NCBI RefSeq assembly: GCF_024362365.1
Contig: NZ_CP101464.1
Coordinates: 2,232,001-2,296,000 of the forward strand
From: Janibacter sp. CX7
Lineage (GTDB): Bacteria; Actinomycetota; Actinomycetes; Actinomycetales; Dermatophilaceae
Length of the DNA stretch: 64,000 nucleotides
Direction of reading: 5' to 3'
Shown here: piece by piece, positions 32,740 to 43,232 of the stretch
Position numbering within the stretch: position 1 is the stretch's first letter
Layout of the letters: each line of letters begins with the position of its first letter
Notes under the pieces: model-generated
Told to the model about the DNA's origin: nothing
Database searches by the model: none
What the model saw: the letters and a program-made list of their open reading frames with translations, nothing else
Program-made: the position numbers and the translations under genes

Positions 32740-33410
32740 CAGTCGCGGGCCTCGGGGCTGCCGGCCTCGATCGCCAGGCGGATCGGTGTGTCCCGGGTGT
32801 CGCGGGAGAGCAGCTCGGTGACCTTGTCCGCCGGCACGACGATGATCACCGACGAGCGCGACCCGCTGCTCATGACACCGCCACTGCGGGGCAGCTCGTG
32901 GACCGTGGCACGGCGGATGAACTCCTCGTACTCGGGCTCGTCGCTGCCGGCCGGCGCGTCCTCCCCCTTCGCCTGGGGGGTGGCGGTGAAGACGGTCACC
33001 CGCGACCCCTTGACGAGGTTGCTCAGGTAGGCGGGGTCGACGTGGACCGCGACCCGCTGCACATCGAGCTCGGTGGGGTTGACCACCGCCGCGCGCGGCA
33101 CGAGCTCGCCCTCGCGGACCTCGCGGTCGACGACGGCGCCGTTGGGCAGGCGTTCGTTGGACATCAGGTAGTCGCCCTGCGCGTCGCCGAGCTGGACGTC
33201 GACCCGCTGGAGGTCGCCCTCCTCGATCGTCTGACCGGGGGTGAGCGGACCGGCGGCGGCCCACATGCCGACGCGGTCGTCGGCCGCGCTCATGGCCACG
33301 GCACCGATGACGATCGAGAGCAGCACGAGCAGGATCCCGACGAGCAGGCGGGTGTCCTTCCACGACGGCTTGGTCAGACGGCGCGCGGTGGGTGTGGGCA
33401 GGGCGCTCAC
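32739..33410 (-). CDS. CpaB-like SAF-domain membrane protein
   Basis: The 223-residue protein has one N-terminal membrane helix (about 22-43) followed by a SAF domain: LTPGQTIEEGDLQRVDVQLG and LPNGAVVDREVREGELVPRAAV. SAF domains of CpaB/RcpC proteins bind peptidoglycan or stabilise the Tad pilus channel. It is encoded just upstream of the CpaE-like ATPase and overlaps it by ATGA. Confidence 0.8.
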   Translation of the reverse strand: MSALPTPTARRLTKPSWKDTRLLVGILLVLLSIVIGAVAMSAADDRVGMWAAAGPLTPGQTIEEGDLQRVDVQLGDAQGDYLMSNERLPNGAVVDREVREGELVPRAAVVNPTELDVQRVAVHVDPAYLSNLVKGSRVTVFTATPQAKGEDAPAGSDEPEYEEFIRRATVHELPRSGGVMSSGSRSSVIIVVPADKVTELLSRDTRDTPIRLAIEAGSPEARD

Positions 33411-33532
33411 GGTGGTCCTTCGGCTCGGGGTGGCGGGCTGCCAGCATCATGCCCCGGGAGGGCCGACCTCGCCCGTCGGCTGTCCACAGGGGGTGCGGGA
33501 AGGTGCGCCTCGGCGGTGGCAGACTGGTCCGC

Positions 33533-33748
33533 ATGCCACGCAAGTTCGTCCCGCTCACCGAGGTCTCCGAGGTCCTCGGGGTCTCCGCCGCACAGGCCTA
33601 TGCCCTCGTGCGCAGCGGTGAGCTGCCGGCGATCAAGGTCGGTGGCCGCGGGCAGTGGCGGGTCGAGGTCGACGAGCTCGACGCCTACATCGAGCGGATG
33701 TACGCGCAGACCCGCGAGTTCGTCGCCAAGGGCGGCCGCGAGGCCTGA
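33533..33748 (+). CDS. Excisionase-like MerR-type helix-turn-helix protein
   Basis: The 71-residue protein contains LTEVSEVLGVSAAQAYALVRSGELPAIKVGGRGQWRVE, a winged helix-turn-helix of the excisionase/BldC type. Such proteins bind direct repeats of AT-rich DNA. It is divergent from the CpaB-like gene and may regulate it or the LysM gene at 34455, whose promoter has AT-rich direct repeats. Confidence 0.75.
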   Translation: MPRKFVPLTEVSEVLGVSAAQAYALVRSGELPAIKVGGRGQWRVEVDELDAYIERMYAQTREFVAKGGREA

Positions 33749-33752
33749 TCGG

Positions 33753-34292
33753 TCAGGCCGACCCGACGAGGGCGACGGCCGCGAAGGGGACGACCCGCTC
33801 CCCCAGCACGTGCTCGGCCCGCCGCGGGCTGTCCACCGGGTGCTCGGTGATCTCGAAGGCGTCGGCGCCCACCGCATCGATCGTGCCCTGCACGGTGCCA
33901 CCGTCGACGTCGACGACGACCACCGCACGACGGTCCCGGCTGATACCCCGCAGCGCGGATCCGATGCCGAATCGCCGCGCCCGGGTGTCGTCGCGGGGCC
34001 GCCGGAGCCCGGAGATGCCCAGGACGGCGCCGGTCGCGACGATCGTCTGACGGCCGGTCGGCTCGACGAGCAGCAACCACCCGTCACCACTGTCCTCGAG
34101 GACCCCGCGGACCACCGTGCCGCCGCGCAGCCGCACGACGAGAGCCGATCCGGTGGCACCGACGACCCGCTCGCCGAGGGTGATCTTCGAGCGCTCGGTG
34201 CGGGTCCGCTCGGCGACCTCGGCGTCGAGCTCGAGCCGCGCCCGGGCAGCCAGCTGCGCCTCGAGGTCGTCGAAGAGCCGGTCCCAGCGCAC
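33753..34292 (-). CDS. Conserved actinobacterial protein of unknown function
   Basis: The 179-residue protein has an N-terminal helical part (MRWDRLFDDLEAQLAARARLELDAEVAERTR) and a repeated beta-rich part (GSALVVRLRGGTVVRGVLEDSG, VDVDGGTVQGTIDAVGADAFEI), possibly two small barrels. Similar proteins are often labelled regulators without evidence. It ends 4 bp from the convergent excisionase-like gene. Confidence 0.5.
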   Translation of the reverse strand: MRWDRLFDDLEAQLAARARLELDAEVAERTRTERSKITLGERVVGATGSALVVRLRGGTVVRGVLEDSGDGWLLLVEPTGRQTIVATGAVLGISGLRRPRDDTRARRFGIGSALRGISRDRRAVVVVDVDGGTVQGTIDAVGADAFEITEHPVDSPRRAEHVLGERVVPFAAVALVGSA

Positions 34293-34358
34293 GCGCCCAA
34301 TCTAGGTCTCCCTCCGGCGCACCGCAGCCCGACCTGTTGCCAGGTGCCGTTTGCCATG

Positions 34359-34382
34359 GTTTGCTGTCGTTCGACAGCAAAC
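34359..34382. promoter_or_regulatory. Perfect palindrome upstream of the LysM gene
   Basis: GTTTGCTGTCG and CGACAGCAAAC face each other across TT. The right arm is followed by ACAGCATCAAACGACATCAA, direct repeats of a CA(G/T)CAAA-like unit about 10 bp apart. It lies 73 bp before the GTG start, in the only AT-richer stretch of the region. Most likely an operator. It does not match the actinobacterial LexA box. Confidence 0.55.
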
Positions 34383-34454
34383 AGCATCAAACGACATCAA
34401 TGAGCATTGGATGAGACGTTCCGACATCGAAGTCGATGACGAAGGGGGACGACC

Positions 34455-35570
34455 GTGGACGCAGTGCACGGATCGACGGGCACGAGGGCGAGGGGCCCGC
34501 GGGCGGGCGTGCCCGGCGACGGGGTGGACGAGGCCGGAGGCAGCCGCGCCGGCAGCGCGCCCGGTGGTGCCCGGGACGCGGTACGCGGGGTGCTCGGCGC
34601 CCTCGTGACGGTTGCCGCGCTGCCGGGCGGCATCGCCCTCACCGTCGCCACCTCAACCGGGGGCTGGCGCCTCGTCATCGGGGCGAGCGGCCCCGGCGGT
34701 GACCCGGCCGCTGCGATCGCCGGGCTCGCGGCCCTCATCGCCGCGATCATCGCCGGGTGGCTCACCCTCTCGCTCGCGCTCGTCCTGCTGGCCGGCCTGC
34801 CCGGTCGCGCCGGCGCCCTGGCCCGCATAGCCCGCGACCGGGTGACCCCCGCGATCGTGCGGCGCTGGGCGGCGATCGTCCTCGGCGCCTCGGTCACGGC
34901 GACCGTCGTCCCCGGCACCGCGGTCGCCGCCGTCCGGGTCGTCGAGGCGAGCGAGCCGCCCTCCCCCGGCTGGCGCCCCGCAGCGGCACCGTCGTCGTCC
35001 ACACCGCCGTCTGCGTCACCCTCGTCATCCGCATCACCGTCGTCCGCGTCGCCGGGAACCACGTCCGGGCCCAGCACGGCACCGGCCCCGGGCTGGGCCC
35101 CGCGTCCGACGGCCACGCCCTCCCCCACGACCGCCGCGACTCCCACGACCGCCCCGGAGACCTCGCCGTCCTCCTCATCGCCGGCGTCGCCGACGACGTC
35201 ACCCACCGCATCGCCCACGACGCATCCCGCGAGACGGGTGACGGTGACGCCCCCAACGCCCGGATGGACCCCGAGCCGACCCCCGGCCCGCCAGCGCACC
35301 GACCCCACGCTGCTCACGGGGCGACCGCGACCGGCGAGCTCGTCCGAGGTCGTCGTGCGGCGTGGCGACACCCTGTGGAGCATCGTCGCCGCCCGCCTGG
35401 GCCCCGGGGCGACAGCTGCCGAGATCGCCGCCACCTGGCCCCGCTGGCACGCGGCCAATGCGGCCGTCATCGGCCCCGACCCGCACCTGCTCCTGCCCGG
35501 CGTCCGCCTGGCACCACCGACCGACCACGACGCCCCGGGCACCGTCCCGGCCACCGAGGGGACCCGATGA
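34455..35570 (+). CDS. Membrane protein with Pro/Ser/Thr linker and C-terminal LysM domain
   Basis: The 371-residue protein has three membrane helices (about 42-65, 83-107, 131-152), a long extracellular Ser/Thr/Pro linker (about 165-290) and a C-terminal LysM domain, VVVRRGDTLWSIVAARLGPG (about 300-350). LysM binds peptidoglycan, so the protein links membrane and wall. A GAAGGGGG ribosome site precedes the GTG. It overlaps the next gene by 4 bp. Confidence 0.8.
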   Translation: MDAVHGSTGTRARGPRAGVPGDGVDEAGGSRAGSAPGGARDAVRGVLGALVTVAALPGGIALTVATSTGGWRLVIGASGPGGDPAAAIAGLAALIAAIIAGWLTLSLALVLLAGLPGRAGALARIARDRVTPAIVRRWAAIVLGASVTATVVPGTAVAAVRVVEASEPPSPGWRPAAAPSSSTPPSASPSSSASPSSASPGTTSGPSTAPAPGWAPRPTATPSPTTAATPTTAPETSPSSSSPASPTTSPTASPTTHPARRVTVTPPTPGWTPSRPPARQRTDPTLLTGRPRPASSSEVVVRRGDTLWSIVAARLGPGATAAEIAATWPRWHAANAAVIGPDPHLLLPGVRLAPPTDHDAPGTVPATEGTR

Positions 35571-36097
35571 CCACCACCGCCAGCCCGCTGCAGGTACTGC
35601 CCGCACCGCGCCACACCCCGCCGGGCGTGCCGCTGCCGACGCACGCGCAGGGCGGCCGGTCCACGCGCACGGCCGCGACGCCGTACGTGCAGGACGCCCT
35701 CGCCGTCGACTTCGCGGCGGCGAGCGACGAGCAGGTCTTCGGACCGCAGGTCACCCGCGCGCACGAGCTGCCCGACCCGCGCCTGTGGGCCGCCCACATC
35801 GCCCAGGGGCTCGTCGAGGTCATGCACGGCGTGCGCCCGCCGAGCCAGGTGATGCGGTGGACCACGCCCGAGGTCTACGCGGTCGTCGCCCGCCGTGGCT
35901 CCCGCGCCGGGCGACGGCGCACCTCGAGCGGTGCCGCCCACCGCACCCGGGTGCTGCGCGTCCACGTGTGCGAGCCCGCCGACGACGTCGTCGAGGCCGC
36001 GGTCGTGCTCGTCGACGGCGGTCGGGTGCGCGCCCTCGCCCTGCGTCTCGTCGGACGGGACCACCGCTGGGTCGTCGAGGCGCTGCAGATCGGCTGA
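35567..36097 (+). CDS. Rv3235-family protein (DUF6459)
   Basis: The 176-residue protein has a disordered N-terminus and a C-terminal domain with RVLRVHVCEPADDVVEAAVVLVDGGRVRALALRL, typical of Rv3235-like proteins encoded upstream of secA1 in many Actinobacteria. It is translationally coupled to the LysM protein. The fold is similar to small SecA-associated or DUF proteins, and the function is unknown. Confidence 0.75.
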   Translation: MTTTASPLQVLPAPRHTPPGVPLPTHAQGGRSTRTAATPYVQDALAVDFAAASDEQVFGPQVTRAHELPDPRLWAAHIAQGLVEVMHGVRPPSQVMRWTTPEVYAVVARRGSRAGRRRTSSGAAHRTRVLRVHVCEPADDVVEAAVVLVDGGRVRALALRLVGRDHRWVVEALQIG

Positions 36098-36137
36098 GGC
36101 GAGGTCACCGCCGGCGGCCCCCACCCCCGAGCACACA

Positions 36138-36179
36138 TGGAGGTGCCCCCGACCGGAGATCCGGTCGGGGGCACCTCCA
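36138..36179. terminator. Strong hairpin terminator
   Basis: Arms TGGAGGTGCCCCCGACCGG (36138-36156) and its complement (36161-36179) form a 19-bp perfect stem with loop AGAT. It lies between the convergent Rv3235-like and secA genes. Confidence 0.9.
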
Positions 36180-36206
36180 GGTGTCGCCGCTGGCGTGCGG
36201 CGACGG

Positions 36207-38987
<2,781 letters not shown>

Positions 38988-39103
38988 GAACCTGAACTCC
39001 TGACGTGGTCGATCCGGGCACGGCACAGCGTCGCCGCCCCGGAGCAGTCTGCCCACAGGCTAATCGTTTGCGGGCCCGATCACGGACCGGGCACTCTGAC
39101 CCG

Positions 39104-40255
39104 GTGAACGAGCACCCCGCCGACGAGGTTCCGCACGGCGTCTTCCCCGGCATCGTGCCGGTGCTCGAGGACTCCACCGCGCGGCTGCGCGCGATGACCG
39201 CAGCGGACCTCCCCTTCGTCGTGGAGATGTGCGGTGATGCCGAGAGCGCCCGCTGGACCACGGTCCCGCAGCCCTACGGGCTCGCGGACGCGCGCTCCTT
39301 CCTCGAGGAGCACGCCGCGGGCTGGGCGAGAGCCCGTGGTCGGCGCTACTGGGCCATCGAGCCGGTCGACGACGCTGCCGGCCCGCCCTGCGCCGGGGTC
39401 CTCGACCTGCGGCCCGGCGAACGGGCGGAGCTGCCGTGGGAGGTCGGTTTCGCCCTGCACCCCGCGGCCCGTGGGCGGGGCATCATGTCGGCCGCGCTGC
39501 GGCTGGGCGCCCGGTGGGCCTTCGAGCACGGCGCGCCGAGCCTCTACTGGTACGCCGCCCGCGGCAATCTCGCCTCGTGGCGGGTCGCCCACTCGTGCGG
39601 GTTCACCCACCACGGCACCCTCCCCCAGCGGGTGCCGGTACGCCACGGCACGGCCGACGCGTGGTGCGCCTCGCTGCTGCCCGACGACGCGTTGAGCCCC
39701 CGGCAGCCGTGGGTCGTGCCGCCCGTCGTCGAGGCCGACGGCCTGCGGCTGCGCCCGCTGCGCGACGACGACACGGCGATCGCCGAGCCGCACGACCACC
39801 CGCCGCACCACCTGCCGGCGCGCGCCGTGCCGACCCCCGAGACCTTCGACGACTGGCTGCTGCGCCGCCGAGAGTCGATGTCGATCGGCCGCGGCAGCAA
39901 CTGGTGCATCGCCGACGCCGACTCCGACGAGCCGCTCGGCGAGGTCCTCGTCTTCGTCCGCGACGGCGGCCTCGCCGTGGGCGGGACGGCCGAGCTCGGC
40001 TACTCCGTGCGGCCGAGCGCCCGTGGGCGCGGTGTCGCGGGCCGGGCCGCCCGGCTGGCGGCGGACCTGGCCCTGCGGCCGGTCGACGACGGCGGCTTCG
40101 GGCTGCGACGGCTGGTCGCCGAGACGGCGGCCGACAACACCGCGAGCAACCGGGCCCTCGCCGGCGCCGGCTTCACCGAGTGGGGCCGTGAGGCCGCTGC
40201 GGACGCCCCCGACGGATCGGTCGGGCCGGCGGTCCACTGGGAGCGGCTGGCCTGA
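39104..40255 (+). CDS. Two-domain GNAT acetyltransferase
   Basis: The 383-residue protein has two GNAT domains: the first with GFALHPAARGRGIMSAALRLG (about 121-141), the second with LGYSVRPSARGRGVAGRAARL (about 300-320). These are acetyl-CoA binding motifs (Q/R-x-x-G-x-G/A). Such tandem enzymes often modify ribosomal or aminoglycoside-like amines, but the substrate is unknown. It is divergent from secA; the GTG at 39104 is the likely start. Confidence 0.85.
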   Translation: MNEHPADEVPHGVFPGIVPVLEDSTARLRAMTAADLPFVVEMCGDAESARWTTVPQPYGLADARSFLEEHAAGWARARGRRYWAIEPVDDAAGPPCAGVLDLRPGERAELPWEVGFALHPAARGRGIMSAALRLGARWAFEHGAPSLYWYAARGNLASWRVAHSCGFTHHGTLPQRVPVRHGTADAWCASLLPDDALSPRQPWVVPPVVEADGLRLRPLRDDDTAIAEPHDHPPHHLPARAVPTPETFDDWLLRRRESMSIGRGSNWCIADADSDEPLGEVLVFVRDGGLAVGGTAELGYSVRPSARGRGVAGRAARLAADLALRPVDDGGFGLRRLVAETAADNTASNRALAGAGFTEWGREAAADAPDGSVGPAVHWERLA

Positions 40256-40273
40256 CCCGCGACCTCGGACGGC

Positions 40274-41464
40274 TCAGGCGCCGACGACCTGCGTCAGCCC
40301 CAGCCAGGTCGCCATCCGGCCGAGCTCCTCGCCCAGCTCGCGTCGGTCGTCGGCTCCCCCGCGCCCCGGCTCCCAGGTGACCTGCCGGGCGAGCAGGGCG
40401 CCGGCGGCGCGGTCGGCCTTGAGGTCGACCCGCCCGACGAGGGCGTCGCCGAGGAGGAAGGGCAGCACGTAGTAGCCGTGGACCCGCTGCTCCGCGGGCG
40501 TGTAGATCTCGATGCGGTAGTGGAAGTCGAAGATCCGCTCCACGCGCGGTCGGCACCAGACGAGGCTGTCGAAGGGGGACAACAGAGCCCGCGCGTCGAC
40601 GGCTCGGGGACGTCGCGCGCCGGCGTGCAGCCACGCTGGCTGCCCCCACCCGCGCACCTCGACCGCCTCGAGCTCGCCGGCGGCGACGAGACGCTCGATC
40701 GCGGGGCGCACGTGGACTCGCTTGAGCCTGAAGTAGTCGGCGAGGTCGGCCTCGGTCGCCACACCCGTCGCACGGGCGGAGATGCGCACCAGCTCGGTGT
40801 AGGCCGCCTCCTCGGACGGTCGGGCGCTCGGGTCGAGCCACGGGGTGGCCTCGCGGGGAGGGACGACGCGCGCCAGGGCGGCATAACGACGCTCGAACTG
40901 CTGGGTCCGGCCCGCCGAGCTGATCGCACCGGCCCAGAAGAGGTGCTCGAGGGCGTGCTTGACGAGCGACCAGTTCCACCCCCAGTGCTCCTTGTCGCCG
41001 CTGCGCTCGTGCCCGAGGGCGGCCTCGATCTCGCGGGCGGTGCGCGGGCGTCCGGCCTCGACCTCCTCGCGCACCGCCGCGACGAGCTCGGGGTGCTCGC
41101 GCGCCACGCGCTGGATGCCACCCCAGGAGTCGTCGAGCGCCCGGCGCATGCGTGGGTGCTCCATGAGGGGCCAGGTGCTCGGCGGCAGCAGGCTCGCCTC
41201 GTGGGCCCAGTACTCGACGAGCCGGCGCGGCGCTCGGTCGCGCATCCGGTCCAGCAGTGCGGGGTCGTAGGGCCCGAGCCGGGAGAAGAAGGGCAGGTAA
41301 TGGCTGCGGGTCACCACGTTGACGCTGTCGATCTGCACGAGTCCGACCGTGTCGACGACCCGCTGCAGGTCGCGCATCGTCGGGGCCCTCTCGGGACGCG
41401 CCCGGCCGAAGCCCTGCGCAGCGAGCGCGATCCGTCGGGCCGCAGCCGGCGTCAGTGTGCGCAT
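40274..41464 (-). CDS. AlkZ/YcaQ-like DNA glycosylase
   Basis: The 396-residue protein has the catalytic QxD motif in GLVQIDSVNV (Gln44, Asp46) and tandem winged-helix domains of the HTH_42 family, including RSHYLPFFSRLGPYD and YWAHEASLLP. Known members (AlkZ, YcaQ) unhook interstrand crosslinks or alkylated bases. The ATG at 41464 gives a typical N-terminus. No resistance cluster is nearby, so it may be the general repair type. Confidence 0.85.
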   Translation of the reverse strand: MRTLTPAAARRIALAAQGFGRARPERAPTMRDLQRVVDTVGLVQIDSVNVVTRSHYLPFFSRLGPYDPALLDRMRDRAPRRLVEYWAHEASLLPPSTWPLMEHPRMRRALDDSWGGIQRVAREHPELVAAVREEVEAGRPRTAREIEAALGHERSGDKEHWGWNWSLVKHALEHLFWAGAISSAGRTQQFERRYAALARVVPPREATPWLDPSARPSEEAAYTELVRISARATGVATEADLADYFRLKRVHVRPAIERLVAAGELEAVEVRGWGQPAWLHAGARRPRAVDARALLSPFDSLVWCRPRVERIFDFHYRIEIYTPAEQRVHGYYVLPFLLGDALVGRVDLKADRAAGALLARQVTWEPGRGGADDRRELGEELGRMATWLGLTQVVGA

Positions 41465-41548
41465 CACCCCAGCCTGCCGTACCCCACCGACAGACAGCAC
41501 GACCCGCACGGCGCGGAGGCCGTGCGGGTCGTGCTCGACGGTGGAGCG

Positions 41549-42217
41549 TCAGCGGACGGAGACGGGCTCCCCGACGCTGGTGCCGTTGACGGCGGTGCCG
41601 TTGACGTCGTCCTGGACGTCGAGGTGGATGACGCCGTAGGACCAGCCGCGTCGGCGGTAGACGACGCTCGGCCGGTCGTTGTCGGAGTCGTGGAAGAGGA
41701 AGAAGTCGTGGCCGACGAGCTCCATGCGGCGCACGGCCTCGGCGAGCGGCATCGGGGCGCTCTCGTGGACCTTTTCGCGGACCTCGACCGGGCTGTCGCC
41801 GATGGTGCCGAACTGGTCGGTCTCCTCGGCCCCGCTCTCGTTCGTGAGGTCCGTCGCCAGCGGTTCGGTGAGATCGGCGGTCGCGGCCGCGACGGACGTG
41901 CGGCGCCGGCCGCGCAGCACGTGCCGCTTGTCGTGGGCCCGGCGCAGGCGCTCGAGCAGCTTGTCGACGGCGAGGTCGACGGCGGCCTGCCGGTCGTCGT
42001 GGCAGGCCTCGGCGCGGATGACCGGTCCCTTGGACCGGCACGTGATCTCGACGCGCTCGCTGACCTTCGACTGACGGGGGTTGGGCTCGTGACTCACCAT
42101 GACCTCGATCCGCTGGACGCGCGGGTCGAGCTGCGGGACCTTCGACAGCTTGCTGTCGAGGTACTCACGCAGTCGATCGGAGACGTTGACATGGCGTCCG
42201 GTGATGGCAATTTCCAC
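41549..42217 (-). CDS. hpf: Long-form ribosome hibernation promoting factor
   Basis: The 222-residue protein has the N-terminal S30AE domain (EIAITGRHVNVSDRLREYLDSKL) and the C-terminal dimerisation domain (PMPLAEAVRRMELVGHDFFLFHD), together the long form that makes 100S ribosomes. A GTG start follows AGGAGGA by 6 nt. Position between secA and comF is conserved. Confidence 0.93.
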   Translation of the reverse strand: MEIAITGRHVNVSDRLREYLDSKLSKVPQLDPRVQRIEVMVSHEPNPRQSKVSERVEITCRSKGPVIRAEACHDDRQAAVDLAVDKLLERLRRAHDKRHVLRGRRRTSVAAATADLTEPLATDLTNESGAEETDQFGTIGDSPVEVREKVHESAPMPLAEAVRRMELVGHDFFLFHDSDNDRPSVVYRRRGWSYGVIHLDVQDDVNGTAVNGTSVGEPVSVR

Positions 42218-42393
42218 GGAGTCCTCCTGGGGACGTCGGGTGGTGCTGGGTAGACCGCCTGGCGAGGGCGTCACAGCCGGGGCACCACCTCCCGTCGCGG
42301 GCCGAGGTCGTCGTCGGGCCGCCGCCCGAGGACGCGGAAGGCCCCTGCGTCACGCCGGCCGTGCCGGTCGAACGAGGGACCCATGACGACACG

Positions 42394-43131
42394 TTAGTCC
42401 GCGGGCGGACGGAAAGATAGGTGAACATCCGGCGACCTGCGCGGGGTGACCATCGCGGCCGCCATCGTCACCGTCGCGGCCCCCGCCGAGAACAGCGCGC
42501 GCTGCCCCTCGGACAGGGTCGCGCCGGAGGTGAGCACGTCGTCGACGATCAGGCAGTGCCGTCCGACGACCCGGCCCGAGCGGGGCACGACCATCGCCCC
42601 GCGCAGATTGGCCAGGCGGCCGAGACGGTCCAGACCGGCCTGGTCGGCGGTCCGTCGCACCATCGAGAGCACCGGGGCCACCTCGACGGCCGGGCCGACA
42701 TGACGCGCGGCGTGGCGGGCCAGCAGCAACATGGGCCGGTCTCCCCGGCGCCGGACCGCCGCCGCGGACGACGGGACCGGCACGAGCAGCACCGGACGCT
42801 CCCGGGCGTGGCCGGAGGCGAGCAGAGCGCGGGCGACCGCGTCGGCGAGCAGCCGGCCCAGCGGACCGGCGAGGTCGCGACGCTCCTCGTCCTTGAAGGC
42901 CGTCGCCAGCCGCGTCGCGACCCCCTCGTAGCGCACGGTGGCGTGACAGCCGGGCCAGCCGGGAGGCACCGGCGAGGGGGCCACCGGACCGCGCACGCCC
43001 AGCGCCAGGTCGGCGAGCTCGGCCCGGCAGGGCGAGCACAGGCCGACGTCCGGCGCACCGCACCCGGCGCAGGTGCGGGAGAGGACGAGACCGCGTGCCG
43101 CCCCGAGTGCTCCGGCCAGACCACCTGTCAT
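42394..43131 (-). CDS. comF: ComF-family phosphoribosyltransferase-like protein
   Basis: The 245-residue protein has a four-Cys zinc finger near the N-terminus (CAGC...CSPC) and the PRPP-binding motif CLIVDDVLTSGATL (about 207-220). ComF proteins take part in DNA uptake in some bacteria. The ATG at 43131 is preferred; longer frames are upstream shadow. Neighbours hpf and lpqB are conserved. Confidence 0.88.
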   Translation of the reverse strand: MTGGLAGALGAARGLVLSRTCAGCGAPDVGLCSPCRAELADLALGVRGPVAPSPVPPGWPGCHATVRYEGVATRLATAFKDEERRDLAGPLGRLLADAVARALLASGHARERPVLLVPVPSSAAAVRRRGDRPMLLLARHAARHVGPAVEVAPVLSMVRRTADQAGLDRLGRLANLRGAMVVPRSGRVVGRHCLIVDDVLTSGATLSEGQRALFSAGAATVTMAAAMVTPRRSPDVHLSFRPPAD

Positions 43132-43232
43132 GCCGCCAGCCTGGGCGACGCCATCGCCGACCGGACCCCACGGCGACCACCTGTGGACGGTGCGGGTCAC
43201 CCCCTTCGGGCTGTGGACGAAGGGGGGCGACC

